This document shows positions 58,315 to 64,000 of a DNA stretch of 64,000 bases, piece by piece. The stretch comes from Streptomyces lienomycini (lineage in GTDB: Bacteria; Actinomycetota; Actinomycetes; Streptomycetales; Streptomycetaceae). A program made the position numbers and the translations under genes. The stretch covers positions 2,728,001 through 2,792,000 of the forward strand of contig NZ_CP116257.1 of the NCBI RefSeq assembly GCF_027947595.1, in the 5' to 3' direction. The notes beneath the pieces were generated by a model that searched no databases, was not told the DNA's origin, and worked only from the letters and a program-made list of their open reading frames with translations. Position 1 is the stretch's first letter, and each line of letters starts with the position of its first letter.

Positions 58315-59490
58315 ATGCGCTTCCGGCACCCCGACGGCTCCACCGTCCACCTCGCCTACTGCACCAACGTCCACCCCGCCGAGACCCTCGACGGCGTCCT
58401 CGCCCAGCTCCGCGACCACTGCGAGCCGGTCCGCCGGCGCCTGGGCCGCGACCGTCTCGGCATCGGACTGTGGCTCGCCCGCGACGCCGCCCACGCCCTG
58501 GTCACCGACCCCGCCGCCCTGCGCGCCCTGCGCACCGAACTCGACCGGCGCGGCCTGGAAGTCGTCACCCTCAACGGCTTCCCGTACGAGGGCTTCGGCG
58601 CCGAGGAGGTCAAGCACCGCGTCTACAAACCGGACTGGGCCGACCCCGAACGCCTCGACCACACCACCTCCCTGGCCCGACTGCTCGCCGGACTCCTGCC
58701 CGACGACGTCACGGACGGCACCATCTCCACCCTGCCGCTCGCCTGGCGCACCGCCTACGACGACACCCGCGCCGACAAGGCCCGCGCCGCCCTCGCCACG
58801 CTCGCCGAACGCCTCGACGCGCTCCAGGAACTGACCGGCCGCTCCATCCGCATCGGCCTGGAACCCGAACCCGGCTGCGTCGTCGAGACCACCCACGACG
58901 CCATCGCCCCCCTGACCGCGATCGGCCACGAACGCATCGGCATCTGCGTCGACACCTGCCACCTCGCCACCTCCTTCGAAGACCCGCACACCGCCCTGGA
59001 CGCCCTCACCGCCGCCCGCGTACCCGTCGTCAAGTCCCAGCTGTCCGCCGCACTGCACGCCGAACACCCCGCAGACCCCGCCGTCCGCGAAGCCCTCGCC
59101 GCGTTCGCCGAACCGCGCTTCCTGCACCAGACCCGCACCACCACCCCCTCCGGCGGCCTCCACGGCACCGACGACCTCGACGAGGCACTCACGGACGGCG
59201 GCCCCCTGCCCCGCACCGCGCCGTGGCGCTCCCACTTCCACGTCCCCCTCCACGCGGCCCCCGCCGCGCCCCTCACCTCCACCCTCCCCGTGCTCAAGGC
59301 CGCGCTGACCCGGCTCGTCGGCGGGCCGCACCCCCTCACCCACCACCTGGAGGTCGAGACCTACACCTGGCAGGCCCTCCCGCCCGAGCTGCGGCCCCGC
59401 GCCCGCGCCCAGCTCACCGACGGCATCGCCGCCGAGCTGACCCTCGCCCGCGACCTGTTGACGGACCTCGGCCTGAAGGAACTGCCATGA
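58315..59490 (+). CDS. Metabolite traffic protein EboE-like (TIM barrel)
   Basis: A 391-residue protein with the N-terminal signature of EboE, HLAYCTNVHPAETLDGVLAQL, and GIGLWLARDAAHAL and NGFPYEGFGAEEVKHRVYKPDW further on. The fold is the AP-endonuclease-2/xylose-isomerase barrel, with conserved IGLEPEPGC, GICVDTCHLATSFED and HFHVPLH. No membrane segment. In cyanobacteria the ebo genes are needed to move a scytonemin precursor across the inner membrane. Begins 3 bp after the EboB-like stop. Confidence 0.88.
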   Translation: MRFRHPDGSTVHLAYCTNVHPAETLDGVLAQLRDHCEPVRRRLGRDRLGIGLWLARDAAHALVTDPAALRALRTELDRRGLEVVTLNGFPYEGFGAEEVKHRVYKPDWADPERLDHTTSLARLLAGLLPDDVTDGTISTLPLAWRTAYDDTRADKARAALATLAERLDALQELTGRSIRIGLEPEPGCVVETTHDAIAPLTAIGHERIGICVDTCHLATSFEDPHTALDALTAARVPVVKSQLSAALHAEHPADPAVREALAAFAEPRFLHQTRTTTPSGGLHGTDDLDEALTDGGPLPRTAPWRSHFHVPLHAAPAAPLTSTLPVLKAALTRLVGGPHPLTHHLEVETYTWQALPPELRPRARAQLTDGIAAELTLARDLLTDLGLKELP

Positions 59491-60884
59491 CCCGACCCAC
59501 CTCCTCCGACGGACCGACCCCCCTCCTCGTCCTGGACGTCGTCGGCCTCACCCCCCGTCTCCTCGACCACATGCCCCACCTCAAGCAGCTCGGCCAGTCC
59601 GGCTCCCGCGCACCGCTCGGCACCGTCCTGCCCGCCGTCACCTGCGCCGCCCAGTCCACCTTCCTCACCGGCACCACACCGTCCGAGCACGGCATCGTCG
59701 GCAACGGCTGGTACTTCCGGGAACTCGGCGACGTCCTGCTGTGGCGCCAGCACAACGGCCTCGTCTCCGGCGACAGACTCTGGGACGCCGCCCGCCGCGC
59801 CCACCCCGGCTACACCGTCGCCAACATCTGCTGGTGGTACGCCATGGGCGCCGACACCGACATCACCGTCACCCCCCGTCCCGTCTACTACGCCGACGGC
59901 CGCAAGGAACCCGACTGCTACACCCGGCCCCCGGCCCTGCACGACGAACTCACCGACAAGCTCGGCACCTTCCCCCTCTTCCACTTCTGGGGACCCGGCG
60001 CGGACCTGGTCTCCAGCCAGTGGATCATCGACGCCACCCGGCACATCATGGCCACCCGCCATCCCGACCTGACCCTCTGCTACCTCCCTCACCTCGACTA
60101 CGACCTGCAGCGCTTCGGCCCCGACGACCCGCGCTCCCTGAAGGCCGCCGCCGACCTGGACGCGGCGCTGGCACCGCTGCTCGACGACGCCCGCACCGAG
60201 GGCCGCACCGTCGTCGCGCTCTCCGAGTACGGCATCACCCCCGTCAGCCGGCCCGTGGACATCAACCGCGCCCTGCGCCGCGCCGGGCTCCTCGAGGTGC
60301 ACACCCAGGACGGCATGGAATACCTCGACCCGATGGCCTCCCGCGCCTTCGCCGTCGCCGACCACCAGATCGCCCACGTGTACGTCCGCCGCCCCGAGGA
60401 CCTCGACGCGACCCGCGCCGCCCTGGACGGACTGCCCGGCATCGAGCAACTCCTCGACGACGAGGGCAAGAAGGCCCAGCACCTCGACCATCCGCGCGCC
60501 GGCGAACTCGTCGCCGTGGCGGAGCCGGACGCCTGGTTCACGTACTACTACTGGCTCGACGACGACCGCGCGCCCGACTTCGCGCAGCTCGTCGAGATCC
60601 ACCGCAAACCCGGCTACGACCCGGTCGAGCTGTTCATGGATCCACTCGACCCCTACGTCAAGGTCAAGGCGGCCGGCGCCCTGGCCCGCAAGAAACTCGG
60701 CATGCGCTACCGCATGGCGGTCGTGCCCCTGGACGCCTCACCTATTCGAGGCAGCCACGGCCGCCTCCCCGCGAGCGACGACGACGGTCCGCTCCTCATC
60801 TGCTCCACCCCCCGCGCTGTCGGAGACCGCGTCGCGGCCACCGACGTGAAACAACTCCTGCTCCGGCTGGCCGGACTCGGCTGA
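59487..60884 (+). CDS. Alkaline phosphatase/nucleotide pyrophosphatase family protein (EboF-like)
   Basis: A 465-residue alkaline-phosphatase-superfamily enzyme. The nucleophile region VLPAVTCAAQSTFLTGTTPSEHGIVGNGW is at about 48-76, with Thr the expected nucleophile; the first metal Asp is in LLVLDVVGL, and later metal ligands are in YLPHLDYDLQRFG, VALSEYGITPV and AVADHQIAHVYV. The position and sequence match the last gene of EBO clusters. It probably removes phosphate from, or cleaves a diester in, the pathway intermediate. Overlaps the EboE-like gene by 4 bp. Confidence 0.88.
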   Translation: MTRPTSSDGPTPLLVLDVVGLTPRLLDHMPHLKQLGQSGSRAPLGTVLPAVTCAAQSTFLTGTTPSEHGIVGNGWYFRELGDVLLWRQHNGLVSGDRLWDAARRAHPGYTVANICWWYAMGADTDITVTPRPVYYADGRKEPDCYTRPPALHDELTDKLGTFPLFHFWGPGADLVSSQWIIDATRHIMATRHPDLTLCYLPHLDYDLQRFGPDDPRSLKAAADLDAALAPLLDDARTEGRTVVALSEYGITPVSRPVDINRALRRAGLLEVHTQDGMEYLDPMASRAFAVADHQIAHVYVRRPEDLDATRAALDGLPGIEQLLDDEGKKAQHLDHPRAGELVAVAEPDAWFTYYYWLDDDRAPDFAQLVEIHRKPGYDPVELFMDPLDPYVKVKAAGALARKKLGMRYRMAVVPLDASPIRGSHGRLPASDDDGPLLICSTPRAVGDRVAATDVKQLLLRLAGLG

Positions 60885-60998
60885 CGCACCACCCGGTGCA
60901 CCCGCCTCCATCCGACTACTGAGAGTGAAGCACACGGCACTGACAACGGCCCGCCCGAGCCGCATCGGCGCAGGCCACGACCCTGAAGGCAGGCATCC

Positions 60999-62219
60999 GT
61001 GACCCCGTTCACCGACCCCTCCCGCACCGACGCCGGCACCGCCCCGGCCGCCGACGGCCCGGACGAGAGCCTGCGCCGCAGCCTGGGCGTAGGCCGGCGC
61101 CGCTTCCTCAGCACCTGCACCGCCGTGGCGGCCGGAGCCGTCGCGGCCCCCGTGTTCGGCGCCTCCCCGGCCCTCGCCCACGGCCGGGGCAGAGACGACG
61201 ACCACGACCACGGCCATGGACACGGCCACGGCCACGGGCAGATCCTCGTCCCCGCCGACAAGCGCGGCATCATCCTCTACACCGTCCGGGACGCCACGGC
61301 CCGCGACCCCCTCGCCTCCGACCTGCCCTCCGGCTTCCGCGAGGTGTTCAAGCAGCTGGCCCGGCACGGCTACCGCCAGGTGGAGTTCGCCGGGTACAAC
61401 CAGCACGCCAACGCGCCGGGCGGCGCGAGCCTGGAGTCCGTCAAGGGCGCCCGGCTGCTGCGCTCCTGGCTCGACGACTACGGTCTGCGCGCCCAGGGCA
61501 ACCACGGCTTCATCCCGTCCTCCTGGCCGCTGACCACGGCGGACAAGGACACCTTCAAGAAGCACCTGGAGATCGCCAACATCCTCGGCATGGACCACAT
61601 GGGCACCGGCGGCGACCCCACCGGCAGCTCGTACCGTGCCGACTGGGACGTCGCCGCCGACAAGTGGAACGCCCTCGGAGCGATCGCCCACCGGGAGGGC
61701 ATCAAGCTCTACACCCACAACCACGACAGCGCCTACGGCTTCCTGCTCGACGGCGGCCCGCTGGACGGCCAGGGCCGGCCCACCCGCAGTTCGGGCATCC
61801 GGAAGCTCGAGTACTTCCTCAAGGTCACCGACCCGAGAGTCGTGTGGCTGGAGATGGACATCTTCTGGGCGCACGTCGCCCAGTACAAGTTCCGCGAGTA
61901 CACCGCCCACGACGGCTCCACCAGGAAGAACGTCTTCGACCCGGCGGGCCTGGTCGTCCGCCACAACCGGCGCTACCCGCTGTTCCACGCCAAGGACGGC
62001 GTCGTCAGCACCACCAACGGCCAGGGCTACGACATGGTGCCCTTCGGGACCGGCGTCATCGACTACACGACCTTCTTCTCCAGGGTCGGGCAGCGCAACT
62101 ACCACAACCCGATGATCGAGGACGACAACTCACCGAGCGCCACCGACCCCTCCCAGTCCCTGCGGGAGGCCAAGATCAGCTACGACAACCTGGCGGCCCT
62201 GCGCAAGCGTCGCCACTGA
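60999..62219 (+). CDS. Tat-exported sugar phosphate isomerase/epimerase family protein
   Basis: A 406-residue exported protein. A twin-arginine signal (GRRRFLSTCTAVAAGAVAAP) lies around residues 29-50, followed by a metal-binding-type Asp/His/Gly tract (GRGRDDDHDHGHGHGHGHG) at about 61-82. The mature domain is a TIM-barrel isomerase (RGIILYTVRDATARDPL, YRQVEFAGYNQHANAPGG, LYTHNHDSAYGF, VWLEMDIFWAH). GTG start with AAGGCAGG upstream. It is not overlapping the EBO-like operon (114-bp gap) and has its own RBS, but could read through. Export in folded form suggests a metal cofactor loaded in the cytoplasm. Confidence 0.87.
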   Translation: MTPFTDPSRTDAGTAPAADGPDESLRRSLGVGRRRFLSTCTAVAAGAVAAPVFGASPALAHGRGRDDDHDHGHGHGHGHGQILVPADKRGIILYTVRDATARDPLASDLPSGFREVFKQLARHGYRQVEFAGYNQHANAPGGASLESVKGARLLRSWLDDYGLRAQGNHGFIPSSWPLTTADKDTFKKHLEIANILGMDHMGTGGDPTGSSYRADWDVAADKWNALGAIAHREGIKLYTHNHDSAYGFLLDGGPLDGQGRPTRSSGIRKLEYFLKVTDPRVVWLEMDIFWAHVAQYKFREYTAHDGSTRKNVFDPAGLVVRHNRRYPLFHAKDGVVSTTNGQGYDMVPFGTGVIDYTTFFSRVGQRNYHNPMIEDDNSPSATDPSQSLREAKISYDNLAALRKRRH

Positions 62220-62234
62220 TCCGAGGCACCACGA

Positions 62235-62287
62235 CACGGACCGGGCGGTCCCTTCCGCGTACTGAGGGAGGGACCGCCCGGTCCGTG
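62235..62287. terminator. Bidirectional terminator with a perfect 19-bp stem
   Basis: Arms 62235-62253 and 62269-62287 are perfectly complementary with a 15-nt loop. Located between the convergent isomerase and OFA transporter genes. Confidence 0.9.
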
Positions 62288-62318
62288 CGAAGCAGGCTTC
62301 GTCAGGTCGCCCCTCACC

Positions 62319-63698
62319 TCACCCCTCGCCGAGCGGCCGGGGATTGGGCGTGACGCGCTTGTCCTTCGAACGCCCCGGCGGCCGCAGGGACAGCGCCACG
62401 AACCCGGCGAAGATCGAGATGCATCCCGCCAGCGTGTAGGCGCCGTTGTAGCCCCAGGCACCGACCACCACGGAGCCCATGCCCGCGCCCAGACCGGAGA
62501 CGAGCTTGGAGCTGTAGACCATCCCGTAGTTGGTGGCGTTGTTGTTCTCGCCGAAGTAGTCCGCCGTCAGCGCCGCGAACATCGGGAAGATGGCGCCGCC
62601 GCCGAAACCGGATATCGCGGAGAAGACCAGGAACAGCGGCAGGTTCTTGGTCTCGGCCGCCAGGATGATGCCGAACTGGGCGAGGCCCAGGATCGCGCAC
62701 ACGTAGAGCAGGCACTGCTTGCGGCCGTACAGGTCGGAGAGCCAGCCGATGACGCCGCGACCGGTGCCGTTGACGATCGCCTTCAGCGACATCGCGGTGG
62801 CCACGATCCCGGCCGCGAAGCCCGCGTCCTCGCCGATGTCGACCTGGAAGGCGATACCGAAGATGTTCACGCCGGACGTACAGGCGAGGCAGAACCACAT
62901 CAGCGCCACCCGGCCGGTCCGCCAGGCCTCCAGCGGGGAGTACTGCTTGACGGCCGGGGGGTTCTTCGCCAGCGAACGCCGGGCCCGCGGGTCGTTCGGC
63001 GGGTTCAGCGGATCGACGGCGGCCGGCCACCAGTTCTTCGGCGGGTCACGGAAGTAGAAGCCGGCGAAGGCCACCATCGCGGCGAGGAAGACACCCGCCG
63101 AGACCAGCACCCAACGGAAGTTCGAGCCGTCCATGTAGCCGTGGAAGATGAAGACGAACGGCACCGAACCGTAGGCGAAGCCACCGTTGACGAATCCCGT
63201 CTTGCCGCCCCTGCGCTCCGGATACCACTTGCCGACCATGTTGACGCAGGTCGCGTACACCATGCCCGCGCCCATGCCGCTGAACACACCGAAGCCGATG
63301 AAGGCGAAGGCGACGTGCGGCGCGAACGCCAGCGAGAGATAGCCGAGCAGCGTGCCGGCCGCACCCAGCATCATCGCCCAGCGCGCCGGCAGTTTGCCGT
63401 TCTCACGCAGCCGACCCGCCGGAAAGGCGACCGCGGCCTGGCAGAACACCCAGGCGGTCATCATCCAGTAGATGCTGCCGCTGGACCAGTTGTGCGCCTC
63501 GTGCAACGTGTCCTCGGCGGACGCGAACGCGTACTCGGCGGAGGAGATGCCCATCATGCCGATCCAGGGCAGGATCACCATCCACTTGCGCTTGCGCCCC
63601 ATGATGTCGATGTCGGACTCGCCCACGCGATAGACGCGTCCGTTCCGGTCGGTCACCTCCCGGTAGCCGGCGACCCGTGTGACATCGGTGGTTGTCAT
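62319..63698 (-). CDS. OFA-family MFS transporter (second copy)
   Basis: A 459-residue protein with 12 hydrophobic helices and an N-terminal cytoplasmic tail of about 34 residues (YREVTDRNGRVYRVGESD). Helix signatures of the OFA group are SSGSIYWMMTAWVFCQAAVAFPAGRLRENG, GFGVFSGMGAGMVYATCVNMVGKWYPERRGGKTGF and ISGFGGGAIFPMFAALTADYFGENN. Longer and rather different from the copy at 38237-39577, and no small-subunit gene follows it. Expected cargo: oxalate, formate or another small carboxylate. RBS AAGGGG before ATG at 63698. Confidence 0.87.
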   Translation of the reverse strand: MTTTDVTRVAGYREVTDRNGRVYRVGESDIDIMGRKRKWMVILPWIGMMGISSAEYAFASAEDTLHEAHNWSSGSIYWMMTAWVFCQAAVAFPAGRLRENGKLPARWAMMLGAAGTLLGYLSLAFAPHVAFAFIGFGVFSGMGAGMVYATCVNMVGKWYPERRGGKTGFVNGGFAYGSVPFVFIFHGYMDGSNFRWVLVSAGVFLAAMVAFAGFYFRDPPKNWWPAAVDPLNPPNDPRARRSLAKNPPAVKQYSPLEAWRTGRVALMWFCLACTSGVNIFGIAFQVDIGEDAGFAAGIVATAMSLKAIVNGTGRGVIGWLSDLYGRKQCLLYVCAILGLAQFGIILAAETKNLPLFLVFSAISGFGGGAIFPMFAALTADYFGENNNATNYGMVYSSKLVSGLGAGMGSVVVGAWGYNGAYTLAGCISIFAGFVALSLRPPGRSKDKRVTPNPRPLGEG

Positions 63699-63774
63699 GT
63701 CAATCGCACCCCTTGCGTCGAAAGTTCTGGCCAGCGCCCCCTGTCCAATGCCTTTCGTGCGCGCGCGGGACCCC

Positions 63775-63808
63775 GGGGCCGGCCGACGCGCACCCGTCGG
63801 CCGGCCCC
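63775..63808 (-). terminator. Hairpin after the gene at the right edge
   Basis: GGGGCCGGCCGAC (63775-63787) pairs perfectly with 63796-63808 across an 8-nt loop. It lies 14 bp past the stop of the minus-strand gene at the window end. Confidence 0.75.
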
Positions 63809-63821
63809 TCGCCGTCTCACG

Positions 63822-64000
63822 TCATGAACCGCCCCCCGACGTCCCGCCCGTCTCCCGCCGCCGCCTGACGGAGGGGCCTTCGGCCCCCAGCTTCGATGCG
63901 GCCCGCGCCCACCGGTACTTGGCGCCCAGGACGGCCACCGGCTTCTCGGTCGTGTACGGGTACGCCACGACCCCGCGCTCGAAGAGGTACTGGCACGCCT
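63822..64000 (-). CDS. C-terminal end of an unidentified protein, possibly an ADP-forming acyl-CoA synthetase
   Basis: About 59 residues of a minus-strand frame run in from the right edge and stop at the TGA 63824-63822. Codon use is clearly coding. The visible stretch YLFERGVVAYPYTTEKPVAVLGAKYRWARAAS resembles the C-terminal end of the CoA-binding (alpha) domain of ADP-forming acetate-CoA ligases, followed by a variable Arg/Gly tail. The identification is weak because the key motifs are outside the window. Upstream of the second OFA transporter on the same strand, which would fit a carboxylate-activating enzyme. Confidence 0.4.
   Translation of the reverse strand, partial: ACQYLFERGVVAYPYTTEKPVAVLGAKYRWARAASKLGAEGPSVRRRRETGGTSGGGS

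Noticed and set aside
1..64000. tRNA, rRNA or riboswitch genes
   Set aside because: I looked for tRNA-like cloverleafs and known leader motifs in the intergenic gaps and recognised none. Nearly all gaps are under 300 bp and hold hairpins or operator-like sequences.

Overview
The window is a contiguous piece of chromosome from a high-GC actinomycete, almost certainly a Streptomyces. The support is a very strong G/C bias at third codon positions, many GTG starts and one TTG start, dense ATGA-type gene overlaps, two kinds of intergenic repeat that I recognise from Streptomyces genomes, and gene families typical of that genus. I see no phage, insertion sequence, CRISPR array, rRNA or tRNA. From memory, the gene order resembles the S. 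coelicolor region holding the nar1 nitrate reductase and a cellulase group, so this looks like stable chromosome rather than a recent island.

Layout. 0-2.7 kb: end of a AAA+ ATPase gene, its metallopeptidase/VWA-like partner and an OsmC peroxidase, then a seven-copy 8-bp tandem repeat. 2.8-9.3 kb: narGHJI on the minus strand (respiratory nitrate reductase). 9.4-13.8 kb: regulators, methyltransferases, a small membrane protein and a pterin dehydratase. 13.8-24.2 kb: secreted polysaccharide-degrading enzymes (PL11 rhamnogalacturonan lyase, GH74 xyloglucanase, GH48 and GH6 cellulases, three of them with CBM2 modules), with CebR-type operators between the divergent GH48 and GH6 genes. 24.4-31.3 kb: methyltransferase, SDR, aldo-keto reductase, acyl-CoA ligase, LysR regulator and an SBF-like transporter. 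31.4-41.6 kb: a formate module, with fdhD, a three-gene NAD-type formate dehydrogenase whose catalytic chain is split into two genes, an overlapping ketopantoate-reductase-like gene, a divergent OFA-family transporter with a 50-residue partner, a KAS III gene and a GntR/FCD regulator. An operator-like sequence is shared by the divergent fdh/transporter promoter region and the regulator's own promoter.

41.9-53.2 kb: a sugar module, with a ROK regulator, a CUT2-type ABC importer, a Gfo/Idh/MocA oxidoreductase, a TIM-barrel isomerase and a 1238-residue secreted protein (sugar dehydrogenase, PKD, CBM6, ThuA and DUF1080 domains). The ROK gene and the secreted-protein gene carry the same 23-bp interrupted palindrome upstream. 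53.3-60.9 kb: seven tightly coupled genes resembling the EBO (eboA-F) cluster, a metabolite-export system of unknown product. Here an inositol-3-phosphate-synthase-like gene takes the place of the usual dehydroquinate-synthase-like eboD. A Tat-exported sugar isomerase follows. 62.3-64 kb: a second OFA transporter and the end of an unidentified gene.

How the parts may fit together (inference): the ROK module imports and oxidises a sugar or cyclitol, and the EBO-like operon makes, and perhaps exports, a prenylated cyclitol-type compound. Formate dehydrogenase could supply reductant, though direct coupling to nitrate reductase is not shown by the sequence.
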